Shown: piece by piece, positions 17,303-26,915 of the stretch
Numbering within the stretch: position 1 is the first letter of the stretch
How the letters are laid out: each line of letters begins with the position of its first letter
Assembly: GCF_018403285.1 (NCBI RefSeq)
Contig: NZ_BOSJ01000003.1
Span: 124,001 to 188,000, forward strand
Direction: 5' to 3'
DNA from: Paenibacillus sp. J45TS6
Lineage (GTDB): Bacteria; Bacillota; Bacilli; Paenibacillales; Paenibacillaceae
Length of the DNA stretch: 64,000 nt
Notes under the pieces: generated by a model
What the model was told of the DNA's origin: nothing
Database searches by the model: none
Seen by the model: only the letters and a program-made list of their open reading frames with translations
Translations under genes and position numbers: made by a program

Positions 17303-19606
17303 TTGGGACAACTCTATCAGAAAGAAGGGATCATTGCGAGAAAAGGATATAAGCGTATGCTGCTGTCCTATTTACCGCTTGTACTCATATCCATTTCTGC
17401 GGTTGTCTTTATTTCTTTTATCATCGTTACTGACTTGATGACCCAAGAAGCGAAGAGGGCCGACACGCTAACCGCTAAACGTGTTGTCGATACGATCGAA
17501 GGAGCGGCTCGTGATATGGAAAGCACTGTTCTTCGTGAACTGGCGGTGAATCGACCCTTATACAATTTTATGAATACCTCCCCTAATGACAACATGAGGC
17601 TCATTCAATATGAGCTGTCTACAGATTTAAATAAACTGGCGGAGAGTTATCCTGCAATTCAGTCACTTTATGTATATCGATCGGAAGATGCAATGGTTTT
17701 AACTTTACAGGAGATTATGCCGCTCTCTGAGTTCTCAGATAAGGAATTTATAGCGGCTCATTTTCCTTTGACAGAAACCGGGAATTGGCTGAGCGCAAGG
17801 TTATTTACAGATCAGCGTTCTACAAAGTCAACACAGGTTCTTTCATTAATTCAACGTTTCCCCCTGCCGCTTGGAACGGAGGGGATTGTTGTGGTCAATG
17901 TGAATGTAGAGAAACTGATTGCACTGTCAACCGATATGCGCAGTGATGATTTATCGGTGATGAAGATTAGTGATATGAAAACCGGTAATTTGCTCTATTC
18001 CACAAATGAGATGGAAACAGAAAGACGACACGATGACTTACAGGTGGATAATAGATATACCTTTCAGTATCGCTCGGATTATCTTGGCTGGACATTCTAC
18101 AGCGGTATAAAAGAAGGTTCGTTGTTTGCATGGGTTTCCTTCCTATCTTATATTTGGATCGCTATTGGTATTTTAGTGCTGCTTTCTTGCGTATTTGCGA
18201 GTATCTATATTATTAAGCGTAACTATCGACCGGTAGAGCTACTGATAAGCAGGATTCAACAATTTCCTCTTCAAGATCTTCCCAAGCAGAAAGCAGCGGA
18301 TGAGTTTGCTTATATTGAGAAGGCACTGGAGAATTTGGTCGAGACAAATAAACGATATGAACAAAGGCACCAGGAAGATTGGATGCTGGGGAAGCGGCAA
18401 TTTATCCGAGATTGGTTGGAGGGAGAAGCAGCTATTTCAGAATGGGAAGAAAAAGCACGACAATTCGAAATTCCAGTCGATGTTCATTTATGTACCGTGG
18501 CTCTTATCGAATTAGAGCTTGATTTAGATTTTCAGAGACAGAATCAGGATCTGGACCAAAAGGTTTTGAAGTTTTCTCTAGCGAACGTTGTTCGAGAGCA
18601 GTGGCAGCAAGAAGGACATTTGGAATTGGAATGGGTGGCTTCGGATCGGCTTGTTGTTGTGTGGCTGCACGAAGTGGATTATGTCCCGGAGAATATTCAG
18701 GATCAGGTGAAGCAACTTGAAGAACTGGTGAGTTGGATAAAAAAACATCTAGGAATCATCGTTCGAATTGGAGCCGGACGCCTGGTTTCACACCACTTAG
18801 AAGCAGCTATCTCCTATCATCAGGCGCGTCATGCACTGAGGTATAAGCTAATTAGCGGGAACGTCATGATGTACGCTCACATGGAGAGGACATCTCCCTA
18901 TTCAGCATATACTTATTACCGCCATGTGGCGGAATGTATAAGACATTTACATACGATGAACGATGTTTGGCGGGAAGAGACCGAAACTATTTTCGAGCAA
19001 ATGGAGAGAGAGCGGCTGGCGGATGAAGAAATCTATGCAATCATTGACTACGCAGCGATGCTGCTGCTGGAAGAGGTAGAAGGGATAGCCGCTTTTGATG
19101 TGAAGAATAAACTTCGAGACCAAGTGGCAATGATGCAAGAAAAGGTGGGGAAGGAAGCTTTTTTTCCAGGATTATATAGTGTGTTTAGTGAACATCTGGA
19201 ACGTTTCTACGTGCGGTATTGTACCTACAAAAAATCAAATAAATATCAGGAAACGATTAATCGGGTTAAACAGTACATTGAGCAAAATTACACAGATCCA
19301 GATCTATCCCTCACACAAATCAGCGATAAATTCGCCTTGAAACCCAAGTATGCAAGTCAACTTTTCAAAGAAGAATTCGGTATGAAATTCGTCGATTTTC
19401 TACTGAGACTGCGAATGGAAGAAGCGAAGAAAAAACTGAATGAAACAGAGGATTCGGTACAAGATATCGCTTTACAGATTGGATATGCGACCTCTATCTC
19501 ATTTGGGCGAATGTTTAAGAAAATGGAGGGAATAACCCCTGGAGAGTATCGTAAAATGAAAAGTCCTCATCTCGAATCTTCGCGATTGGAACAAGCTGTG
19601 AAATGA
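17303..19606 (+). CDS. Membrane-bound AraC family regulator
   Basis: This is a 767-residue sensor-regulator. TM1 is at about residues 19-44, followed by an extracellular sensor-like region, then TM2 at about 276-302 (WIAIGILVLLSCVF), a cytoplasmic linker, and a C-terminal AraC double helix-turn-helix at about 652-752 (LSLTQISDKFALKPKYASQLF and VQDIALQIGYATSISFGRMF). Such proteins typically stand next to, and activate, YtcQ-LplB-YtcP-type sugar importers in Paenibacillus; the next three genes are exactly that. The start is TTG, with AAGGACGG upstream; an ATG at 17357 is an alternative. Confidence 0.88.
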   Translation: MGQLYQKEGIIARKGYKRMLLSYLPLVLISISAVVFISFIIVTDLMTQEAKRADTLTAKRVVDTIEGAARDMESTVLRELAVNRPLYNFMNTSPNDNMRLIQYELSTDLNKLAESYPAIQSLYVYRSEDAMVLTLQEIMPLSEFSDKEFIAAHFPLTETGNWLSARLFTDQRSTKSTQVLSLIQRFPLPLGTEGIVVVNVNVEKLIALSTDMRSDDLSVMKISDMKTGNLLYSTNEMETERRHDDLQVDNRYTFQYRSDYLGWTFYSGIKEGSLFAWVSFLSYIWIAIGILVLLSCVFASIYIIKRNYRPVELLISRIQQFPLQDLPKQKAADEFAYIEKALENLVETNKRYEQRHQEDWMLGKRQFIRDWLEGEAAISEWEEKARQFEIPVDVHLCTVALIELELDLDFQRQNQDLDQKVLKFSLANVVREQWQQEGHLELEWVASDRLVVVWLHEVDYVPENIQDQVKQLEELVSWIKKHLGIIVRIGAGRLVSHHLEAAISYHQARHALRYKLISGNVMMYAHMERTSPYSAYTYYRHVAECIRHLHTMNDVWREETETIFEQMERERLADEEIYAIIDYAAMLLLEEVEGIAAFDVKNKLRDQVAMMQEKVGKEAFFPGLYSVFSEHLERFYVRYCTYKKSNKYQETINRVKQYIEQNYTDPDLSLTQISDKFALKPKYASQLFKEEFGMKFVDFLLRLRMEEAKKKLNETEDSVQDIALQIGYATSISFGRMFKKMEGITPGEYRKMKSPHLESSRLEQAVK

Positions 19607-19638
19607 GGGAATGGTATTTCAAGAAGAAAATATTTACA

Positions 19639-19706
19639 TGTCTCTTGACGAGAGGAGTACAGCCAAACGGCTGTTTCCGATCATTTGCGTCAAGGGGCAT
19701 TTTTTA
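19639..19706 (+). terminator. Branched terminator after the AraC-type gene
   Basis: A 12-bp outer stem, with two G-U pairs, joins 19639-19650 to 19688-19699. An inner ACAGCC/GGCTGT hairpin lies between them, and a T-run follows the outer stem. It should isolate the regulator gene from the transporter genes. Confidence 0.75.
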
Positions 19707-19962
19707 TTACGAAGGAAAAGGAATGAATGAACCATTATCCGGGGTACGTTGAGGAATTCTATTATTGTAAGCCCATACTTGTACGTAAACAGTACATTAT
19801 TGCCCGATTCGCACAATATCTGCAGATATAAGTTGATCATCGGAATCTGGTTTATCAAGAAACGGAGAACCCTTGCTGGATAAGGGATTTAGACTAATGA
19901 ACGGCATAGGGAAATGGTCTATTTCGTCTTAGGTCAAATTCAAGTTATAACAAAGATGCGAA

Positions 19963-19990
19963 CCTTAGCCGATACGGATTTCGGTTAAGG
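19963..19990. promoter_or_regulatory. Inverted repeat upstream of the sugar-importer operon
   Basis: CCTTAGCCGA (19963-19972) pairs over 10 bp, with one G-U, to TCGGTTAAGG (19981-19990) across an 8-nt loop. It lies about 43 bp before the binding-protein start codon. It could be a regulator binding site or a 5'-mRNA hairpin. No clear -10/-35 pair stands out in 19707-20033. Confidence 0.4.
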
Positions 19991-20033
19991 AAACGCTTAT
20001 CCATGGAGAAGATGGAAGGGGATTGAAAGGGAA

Positions 20034-21659
20034 ATGGTAAACCGTGATGTAGCAGCTAAGTTTTGGATGAAGAAGCGATGGGGAAGAGGGATATCAGTTA
20101 TATTAACTTCGGCATTTGTCGTCGGTTTATTGTCAGGCTGTGGCAGTACCGCGATGACAGCTGAAAGTGAGAAAGTGCAAGAGGGCGCGAAATCTTCTTC
20201 AAGTAACGTAACCTTAGAAATTGAAGTGTATGAGCGGGGAGAAGCGCCAACAGGTACTTCGGTAACAGACAATTATTTGACACAGTTCGCACAGACAAAT
20301 TTCGGAGATCCTAATGGAATTACATTAGAATACGTACCGGTTCCACGCTCAGAGGATGTTCAGAAGCTGAATGTCATGATGGCCTCGGGTGAAGTACCTG
20401 ACATTATTTTTACTTATGACGAGAATCTTGTATATAACTATGCAAAGCAAGGTGGATTAACAGAACTAGATTCTTTACTGGATGAGCATGGATCTAACTT
20501 AAAAAGTTTCCTAGGTGAAGAAACACTTGAATATGGAGTCTTTGAAGGAACTCAATATGCGGTTCCAGCAAAAAGGGTCAATATTGGTAAATACGCTTCT
20601 TATATTCGTCAAGATTGGCTGGATGAGTTAAGTCTACCTGCGCCACAAACGACGGATGAAGTGTATGAAACGTTAAAAGCTTTTAAAGAAAAGAAACCAG
20701 GAGGTGCGGATCAGGTGATTCCCCTCGGATTTTCTTTGACACCGGCTTCTTATGAACCTATCATATGGGGACTCACAGAAAAACTGACGGAAGAGCAAAG
20801 TATTACGCTGACACATCAGTTAGGTTCACGTGACTATCCAACGCTGCTGCCTGGTCATAAAGAAGCACTACGCTTTCTGAATAAGTTGTATTTAGAAGGG
20901 TTGATGAGTCCGGATTTTGCACTGGATAAGGATAAGAAGAAACTGAACCAAGATATTCAGACAGGTAAAGTGGGAATGTTCGGAGCTGACAGCATCGAAC
21001 CGCTGCATGAGACATACAAGAACTTGAAGACCAATGTTTCTGGAGCAAAGCTTACCGCGATTGATCCTTATACCAACAGCACAGGTGATCATTTCAAACC
21101 ACTGTACAAACCGGCAGGCTTGTACATCATTATTCCAAAAGCAAGCAAGCATGCTGCTGAGGCGATTCAATACCTCGATTGGATGGCACAGGAAGATACA
21201 CTATTTTTGATGCAAAATGGAGAGGAAACGAAACATTATAGTCTAGAGGAAGGTATTCCTGTTCGTCTAGATACGGAAGATGCCAAGAAAGATCTATTTA
21301 ACACAGGGGATATGGCGATTATCAGCAATGGACAGGACTTCGGTGATGCAGAGAAGAACAAAATGGCTGACTTAATGTCCTTATCTGAAGAAGATCGCGA
21401 ATTAGGCAAACAAGTTAGAGACATTACACTTGTAGATGGTGTGAAACCGGTACGCTTTGACAAACCACTTGAATCACAGATTAAATATGGAACCTTACTT
21501 CAGGAAAAATATGATGAGCTGGTAGCTAGGTCGATACTGGCAAAAGCGAATGAATTCGATGCAACTTACGATATGCTGCTGGGCGACATGATGAAAAGTG
21601 GCGGAGAAGCGATATTAAAAGAACGTCATGAACTTTACCAGGCGATGAAAAAGCAATAA
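20034..21659 (+). CDS. Sugar-binding lipoprotein of an ABC importer (YtcQ/LplA type)
   Basis: This is a 541-residue extracellular solute-binding lipoprotein. A basic N-terminus and hydrophobic stretch lead to the lipobox LLSGC with the lipid-bearing Cys36. Length and features such as VPDIIFTYDEN and ILAKANEFDATYDMLL are typical of the oligosaccharide-binding YtcQ/LplA group. The start at 20034 has GGGAA/AAAGGG just upstream; an in-frame ATG at 20067 would give a shorter leader but lacks a binding site. The ligand is unknown. It is the first gene of the importer operon. Confidence 0.88.
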   Translation: MVNRDVAAKFWMKKRWGRGISVILTSAFVVGLLSGCGSTAMTAESEKVQEGAKSSSSNVTLEIEVYERGEAPTGTSVTDNYLTQFAQTNFGDPNGITLEYVPVPRSEDVQKLNVMMASGEVPDIIFTYDENLVYNYAKQGGLTELDSLLDEHGSNLKSFLGEETLEYGVFEGTQYAVPAKRVNIGKYASYIRQDWLDELSLPAPQTTDEVYETLKAFKEKKPGGADQVIPLGFSLTPASYEPIIWGLTEKLTEEQSITLTHQLGSRDYPTLLPGHKEALRFLNKLYLEGLMSPDFALDKDKKKLNQDIQTGKVGMFGADSIEPLHETYKNLKTNVSGAKLTAIDPYTNSTGDHFKPLYKPAGLYIIIPKASKHAAEAIQYLDWMAQEDTLFLMQNGEETKHYSLEEGIPVRLDTEDAKKDLFNTGDMAIISNGQDFGDAEKNKMADLMSLSEEDRELGKQVRDITLVDGVKPVRFDKPLESQIKYGTLLQEKYDELVARSILAKANEFDATYDMLLGDMMKSGGEAILKERHELYQAMKKQ

Positions 21660-21695
21660 TCATTTCATCCACACACCTAAGAAAGGAGAAGTGGG

Positions 21696-22673
21696 ATGAA
21701 GACAGAGACCAACCTAGAGTCTGGAGCTGTTGCAAAACGTCTTCCGAGTTTACACGGAGGTACGGTGAGAAAACGGAAATGGAAAAATTTCATCCGCAAC
21801 TGGCAGTTATATGTACTTATTTCTTTACCGCTGATCTTCTTTTTATTATTTAAGTATGGTCCCATCTATGGGATTACCATCGCATTCAAAGATTACAACT
21901 TGTTCACTGGGATTGCAGGCAGTGAATGGATCGGTTTAGATACGTTTCGTGAAATATTTGCAAATCGGGAGTTTTATGTTGCACTGCGCAATACGCTTAT
22001 GCTGAATTTTCTCGATCTGCTCGTATCTTTTCCTGCACCGATCATTTTGGCGATCATGCTGAATGAATTGACGTCTGCAAAAATCAGAAAAGTATCTCAG
22101 ACGGTATTGTATCTGCCGCATTTTATTTCCTGGGTTATCATCGGTGGTGTGTTCTATCAGGTATTTGCTACAAATTCAGGTATTGTCAATGAATTGCTCG
22201 GACGAATAGGAATAGGATCTATTCCATTTTTGTCCGACCCTGCCTATTGGGTAGTAACCTATCTATTAACGGGGGTATGGCAAAGTGCAGGCTGGGGAAC
22301 GATCATATATCTTGCTGCGATCGTGGGCATCAACAAAGAATTATATGAAGCAGCCAAGATAGATGGAGCTGGCAGGTTCGCTGCTATTCGTCATATTACT
22401 TTGCCGGGCATACGAACAACTATGGTGACCTTACTCATATTAAATTTAGGGCAGATGGTACAGATCGGGTTCGAACGTCCTTATATCATGGGCAATGTGA
22501 TGGTTAAAGATGTTTCGGAAGTACTCAGTACGTTCACCTATACCATAGGCCTGCAATCGGGACAATTCTCTTTCGCTACGGGAGTAGGTCTTTTTCAAGG
22601 CTTGGTAGGACTCTTATTTATTCTCGGAGCTAATAAGTTAGCGAAACGTTTGACAGGTAACGGCATTATCTAA
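21696..22673 (+). CDS. ABC sugar permease, LplB type
   Basis: This is a 325-residue inner-membrane protein with about six transmembrane helices. The permease EAA loop reads YEAAKIDGAGRFAAIRHITLPGI. The opening with FLLFKYGPIYGITIAFKDYN is typical of LplB-type permeases. AAAGGAG precedes the ATG. No ATPase gene is present; such importers in Bacillales usually share a common MsmX-type ATPase encoded elsewhere. Confidence 0.92.
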   Translation: MKTETNLESGAVAKRLPSLHGGTVRKRKWKNFIRNWQLYVLISLPLIFFLLFKYGPIYGITIAFKDYNLFTGIAGSEWIGLDTFREIFANREFYVALRNTLMLNFLDLLVSFPAPIILAIMLNELTSAKIRKVSQTVLYLPHFISWVIIGGVFYQVFATNSGIVNELLGRIGIGSIPFLSDPAYWVVTYLLTGVWQSAGWGTIIYLAAIVGINKELYEAAKIDGAGRFAAIRHITLPGIRTTMVTLLILNLGQMVQIGFERPYIMGNVMVKDVSEVLSTFTYTIGLQSGQFSFATGVGLFQGLVGLLFILGANKLAKRLTGNGII

Positions 22674-22722
22674 GCTGGATAGCTCCTTTTAAGGAATTGA
22701 GGACATGAAAGGAAGATAGATC

Positions 22723-23595
22723 ATGAGTTTGCTTTTCAAGGATCGGCTGTTCAGAGGCGTCAACACGGTATTGATTATCCTATTCTCGCTCATGTGTCTG
22801 GCGCCGTTCCTGCACGTGCTCGCCGTATCGCTGAGTTCTAATAATTCAATTTTGTCAGGAAAAGTGATGCTCTGGCCGGTGGAATGGAACTGGGAAGCAC
22901 ATAAAAGAGTAATCGGCGATATAAGTATGTTAAGATCCCTTATTTTTACTATCGGACTTACGGTGCTTTACACGATACTGTGCATGGCAATGACCATTGC
23001 TGCAGCATATCCGCTTACTAAATCCCAGTTGCAGGGTCGAAAGATGATGATGTACCTTATCGTATTTACGATGTTTTTTAGCGGGGGGATTATTCCAGAA
23101 TACATCCTCATTAAGGAGCTGCATTTGGTTAATTCGATGTGGTCCCTCATTTTGCCTCATTTAATTAATCCTTTTAACTTGATCATAATGATCAGCTTCT
23201 TGCGAGCAATACCGAAAAGTTTGGAAGAAGCAGCGGAAATTGATGGATGCAGTCATTTTGGTGTCATGTTTCGTATTGTTTTACCTCTATCTATGCCGGT
23301 TATTGCTGCACTAAGTCTTTTTTATGCGGTTAGTCGTTGGAACGGGTTTATGGATAGCTTGTTTTACATCACAGATCCAAATATGTATCCTCTGCAGCTG
23401 AAGCTATATCAGCTCGTAATGAACAATATGGCCAATGATACGACGCAGATGGAGGGAATTCGCATGGTAGAGGTTTTGCCGGAAAGTCTGAAGGCTGCCA
23501 GTATCATATTTACGACGGTTCCAATCTTACTCGTGTATCCGTGGCTGCAGCGTTACTTTGTGACGGGTGTCATGCTGGGCGCCGTGAAGGAGTAG
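22723..23595 (+). CDS. ABC sugar permease, YtcP type
   Basis: This is a 290-residue carbohydrate permease with about six helices and the EAA loop EEAAEIDGCSHFGVMFRIVLPLSMP. It also has the characteristic MFFSGGIIPEYILI segment and the ending GAVKE common to YtcP-type permeases. It forms the transmembrane pair with the upstream permease. It is directly followed, 36 nt on, by the secreted Vps62-like protein, probably in the same transcript. Confidence 0.92.
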   Translation: MSLLFKDRLFRGVNTVLIILFSLMCLAPFLHVLAVSLSSNNSILSGKVMLWPVEWNWEAHKRVIGDISMLRSLIFTIGLTVLYTILCMAMTIAAAYPLTKSQLQGRKMMMYLIVFTMFFSGGIIPEYILIKELHLVNSMWSLILPHLINPFNLIIMISFLRAIPKSLEEAAEIDGCSHFGVMFRIVLPLSMPVIAALSLFYAVSRWNGFMDSLFYITDPNMYPLQLKLYQLVMNNMANDTTQMEGIRMVEVLPESLKAASIIFTTVPILLVYPWLQRYFVTGVMLGAVKE

Positions 23596-23631
23596 GGACG
23601 GGATTATTAATCTAAGAAATGGGGACTGAGG

Positions 23632-24744
23632 ATGAATCAGAAATGGGGATTAGGTAAAAGGGTGTTGGCAAGCGCTATCGTAGTGGGAACTTTACTTACA
23701 GGACCAATAGTAGAAAAACCGGTTAGTAAGGCGGAAGCATCGGTAGCTCTCAGCTTAAATGCACAGGAACAAGCTGAACTTGCAAGTTTTTGGTCACCCA
23801 TTTTGTATCAGGATGTAGGCTCTGCTCCTCAGGAGGATATTCCGGTCCCCGTAAATTTTGACGGTGACTGGTCGGCACTAAACAGCTGGAATAACATCGG
23901 GAAATATGCAAAAGGCAGCAGCCTTCCCCTGAATCCAGCCACATATTGGTCTGTAGTTGAGAGTGAGACACACTATTTTATCAGCTATAACTTATTCTAC
24001 GCAGCACATAATCCGCAAGGGACAATAGGTGATCATGAGAATGATATGGAAGGAATGATGTTTACCATTCGGAAGCCTGGAACAGCTAAAGAAAATGGCA
24101 GTGTCGTAACGAACCCCAAGGGGGAGCTTGAACTAGCACTCATGCCGCGGCACGCTAAGCTTGGAATGTACTCTCCTGCAACAGGGGGAGGTTATACTCC
24201 GGGTCTCAGTACCGTTTATTATGATGGAACATTTACAACGGAAACGAATGCAACAGGTACACATGTACTTGTATACAGTGCTCAAAATGACGAGAAATAC
24301 ACAGAATCAGACGGCGATTTCGGGCATGCGCTCAAACCTTACAGTGGAAATGGAGCCAAAGGGAAGACGGGTTACGTATTCGAGTGGGGCGGGAATGGTG
24401 TTTCAAACACCAATATGAATGCGGCTGGTCAGGATATTTGGACACAAAAGTTAGGAAATTTCGATAACACAAAACGGTTGTATAGTTCTCTAATTCCTCT
24501 TGAAACATCCCTATGGCCATTACGTAATGATTTCACACTTGATCTGTGGAGCAGTTATGGCACCTTCAGAGGAGATGAAGGTCGTGCAAATGCAGCTAAT
24601 ACCCCTTGGGGATGGAGTTTTGAAGGTTACCGTGATCTAGGTGGAGGCCGTATGCTTTATGATCCAGCTGGATTTGTAGATGCATTATTCGATGGTTTGG
24701 GTTCGTTCTCACATACCTATATTACGAATGCATATGAATCATAA
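23632..24744 (+). CDS. Secreted Vps62-like protein
   Basis: This is a 370-residue protein with a signal peptide (cleavage near SKAEA). The mature part shows the Vps62-type pattern (PF06101-like): FWSPILYQD, FISYNLFYAAH, HENDMEG, THVLVYSAQND, GHALKPY and a C-terminal FRGDEGRANAANTPWGW. The role of bacterial members is not established. It is the last gene of the sugar-importer operon and is followed by a strong terminator, so it may act on or bind the same glycan outside the cell, which is an inference. Confidence 0.7.
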   Translation: MNQKWGLGKRVLASAIVVGTLLTGPIVEKPVSKAEASVALSLNAQEQAELASFWSPILYQDVGSAPQEDIPVPVNFDGDWSALNSWNNIGKYAKGSSLPLNPATYWSVVESETHYFISYNLFYAAHNPQGTIGDHENDMEGMMFTIRKPGTAKENGSVVTNPKGELELALMPRHAKLGMYSPATGGGYTPGLSTVYYDGTFTTETNATGTHVLVYSAQNDEKYTESDGDFGHALKPYSGNGAKGKTGYVFEWGGNGVSNTNMNAAGQDIWTQKLGNFDNTKRLYSSLIPLETSLWPLRNDFTLDLWSSYGTFRGDEGRANAANTPWGWSFEGYRDLGGGRMLYDPAGFVDALFDGLGSFSHTYITNAYES

Positions 24745-24773
24745 AAGTGGAATGTGACAATTTCATAAAGGTA

Positions 24774-24816
24774 AATGTCTTACAGACTGGACAAATGTCT
24801 GTAAGGCATTTTTTTG
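24774..24816 (+). terminator. Terminator of the sugar-importer operon
   Basis: ATGTCTTACAGAC (24775-24787) pairs over 13 bp, including G-U, to GTCTGTAAGGCAT (24797-24809). A run of seven Ts follows. Confidence 0.9.
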
Positions 24817-24866
24817 TCTTTATAACCTGATACAATAGGAATATGAGAAATGAAATGAGGGATACC

Positions 24867-25214
24867 ATGAATATTGAAATAAACAGGGATCTAATTGAGG
24901 ATGAACGTGGTAATTTATACCGCGCTGTTCAGCTAGAAGGGAATACACTTATCGTAGTCAATGCGTTTGTAGAAGCCTCTTTCCGAGAGGTACTGAATTT
25001 TAACAAAAGCAAGAATGAACAGCTTGCGGCTTACGAAGGAGAGTATGTCGGAAAACAAGCAATGGATATCGTAAGACATGATTATGTTTATGCCCTCAAA
25101 GAGATGGATGGCAGACTGTATACATTGCAGGATGTAGAGAAGGTATATGACGTGAACTTTATTAAGATGATTGAATTCTTTAGACCCAAAGGTATGAATC
25201 CTCATAACGATTGA
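24867..25214 (+). CDS. Small unknown protein
   Basis: This is a 115-residue soluble protein without a signal peptide or a recognised domain. ATG 24867 is chosen because GAGGG lies 5 nt before it; the upstream in-frame ATG at 24843 has no binding site. It is followed 18 nt later by the tubby-like gene, so the two are probably co-transcribed. Confidence 0.7.
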   Translation: MNIEINRDLIEDERGNLYRAVQLEGNTLIVVNAFVEASFREVLNFNKSKNEQLAAYEGEYVGKQAMDIVRHDYVYALKEMDGRLYTLQDVEKVYDVNFIKMIEFFRPKGMNPHND

Positions 25215-25232
25215 GATAAGGGGGAAGCGTAT

Positions 25233-25733
25233 ATGGAACTCTATTTCAGGGATCGCTTTTTTAGTTCAGGGACATCTGAAATTATGGATGCTTCAGGCAG
25301 CGAGCTGGGCTGCATCGATTTGAAAAGTGCCTTCGGGTCTTCGCTGGATATCTATGATTCTTCGCGTAACCTGATCTATTCAGGTAAATTTAGAGTGTTC
25401 TCTAATAAATGGAATGTACTTGACCCGCAAGGAGAGACGATCGGTATCGTTCGATCTAGAATGAGTTTTCTAGAGAAGAAGTTTGAGTATCAAGCAGGAT
25501 CGAGAGGAATATTTACGATTACCTCACCCGCATTCTCTAGAGATTTTACCATCGTGGATGAGCAAGGAGAGGTGGTAGCAGGATTTGAGAAAGTCTCTGG
25601 TTTTTTCAGCTCAGGAGCCTATCGCCTGCATAATAATTCCTCCGAAATAGACAGCTATGAACTGATTGCCGTGATTATGGGGGTTCATTCCATTCGTAAA
25701 AGACAGAGTCAGGCGGCAAATTCAGCGCCCTAA
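25233..25733 (+). CDS. LURP-one/tubby C-terminal-like protein
   Basis: This is a 166-residue, mainly beta-strand protein that resembles the LURP-one-related (YxjI, tubby-C-like) family. The pattern is FRDRFFSSGTSEIMDASG, then IYSGKFRVFSNKWNVLDPQGETIG and FTIVDEQGEVV. The family fold is related to phospholipid scramblases; bacterial functions are unknown. AAGGGGG precedes the ATG. It ends in an intrinsic terminator. Confidence 0.65.
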   Translation: MELYFRDRFFSSGTSEIMDASGSELGCIDLKSAFGSSLDIYDSSRNLIYSGKFRVFSNKWNVLDPQGETIGIVRSRMSFLEKKFEYQAGSRGIFTITSPAFSRDFTIVDEQGEVVAGFEKVSGFFSSGAYRLHNNSSEIDSYELIAVIMGVHSIRKRQSQAANSAP

Positions 25734-25753
25734 AATGAACCTGATATAAAAAG

Positions 25754-25784
25754 AAAGGGACACAAATAGGTGTCTCTTTTTCTT
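25754..25784 (+). terminator. Intrinsic terminator after the tubby-like gene
   Basis: AAAGGGACAC (25754-25763) pairs with GTGTCTCTTT (25770-25779), with one G-U and a 6-nt loop. Ts follow. Confidence 0.85.
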
Positions 25785-25898
25785 GTTGAGCTTTCAGCTG
25801 GGACTAAATGATTCTAAATTAAACATTACTTCAGAAGTAGATGGTTTAGCTGATAATATAATAGGAAAGCGATAGAAGAGAGTAGGAGAAAAGAATCT

Positions 25899-26399
25899 AT
25901 GGATTGTTTAACACAGGCAGTTCAGTTAAGAGAGAGTGGACAAAACGAAATGGCACTTGAGGAACTACTTACGCTTGAAGAACTTTTACGTGATGGGAAA
26001 CTTCTGATCGATTCTGCACAGTTACATTATCAGCTTGCCTGGACGTACGATACATTAGGGCTCGAAAAAGAAGCAGTTCCTTACTATGAAGCTGCTCTTT
26101 CAGGCGAACTATCCAAGGAAGACAGAGCGGGAGCATTACTTGGACTAGGCAGTACATACCGAACACTTGGCCAGTATGAGACAGCGGAGAAGATTTTTGA
26201 GACTGCCATATTTGAGTTTCCAGAGAGACGGGAATTCCAGGTTTTTATGGCGATGGTTCAGTATAATCTCAAAGAACATAAGCGAGCGATGAAATTGCTC
26301 TTGCAGGAAATTGCCGAACATTCGGCTAATGCCGGTATACAGAAATACAAACGAGCGATTGCTTTTTATGCAGATAAATTGGATGAACGCTGGGACTAA
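25899..26399 (+). CDS. Tetratricopeptide repeat protein
   Basis: This is a 166-residue all-helical protein with about three TPR units: QLHYQLAWTYDTLGLEKEAVPYYEAAL, then ALLGLGSTYRTLGQYETAEKIFETAI, then VFMAMVQYNLKEHKRAMKLLLQEI (each shown only in part of the repeat pattern). TPR proteins hold other proteins; the partner is unknown. It is a single gene between two terminators, with TAGGAG upstream of the ATG. Confidence 0.8.
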   Translation: MDCLTQAVQLRESGQNEMALEELLTLEELLRDGKLLIDSAQLHYQLAWTYDTLGLEKEAVPYYEAALSGELSKEDRAGALLGLGSTYRTLGQYETAEKIFETAIFEFPERREFQVFMAMVQYNLKEHKRAMKLLLQEIAEHSANAGIQKYKRAIAFYADKLDERWD

Positions 26400-26460
26400 C
26401 TATCAAAACGCAGGATTGTCGAATAAGCTCCTCAAAGGGAGATACATAGTGTAATAAAAT

Positions 26461-26505
26461 GGTCTGAAACCTCGTGTCAGTATACTGTGGTTCAGGCCTT
26501 TTTAT
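26461..26505 (+). terminator. Terminator after the TPR gene
   Basis: GGTCTGAAACC (26461-26471, one extra A) pairs with GGTTCAGGCC (26489-26498). Five Ts follow. Confidence 0.8.
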
Positions 26506-26915
26506 CTATTAAAAAGAGAGGTAGTTCTCTTGGTACGGATTGTTTACTCTGTAATGGAAAAAGAAGTGTAAACGATGTGCAAGACACTAGGTCTAGCTAA
26601 ATCGGGATCAGTGATCAAGGGGGTAGCTCTAAATTCCTATCTTTTAAAATACGAGGAAAAATAATGACTTATGAAGACAAAATAACAACAGAATATACAT
26701 ATTTCAACCATTGGATGATTAATCGTGTGTAATGTTATCTGACCTATACTAGAACCAATTGATAGATTTCTACATCGATATGACTATATTTTTATAGAAA
26801 AAACATGAAAGTGATAAGAAATCTATCATTAAAAAGGTAGAACAGGGAATTCTACAAAGTTTTTACCCCTGTTACATTAAAATAGTTTTGAAAGAATTGA
26901 ACAAGGAGGAATACC
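26506..26915 (+). other. Long AT-rich upstream region of the protease gene
   Basis: About 410 bp without a gene on either strand. It must contain the promoter of the large protease gene, whose AAGGAGG lies just before the ATG. I see no clear operator or structured RNA. Confidence 0.4.

Noticed and set aside
19986-20002. A CcpA cre-like sequence AAGGAAACGCTTATCC before the sugar-importer operon
   Set aside because: At least two of the strongly conserved positions differ, so it is not better than chance.
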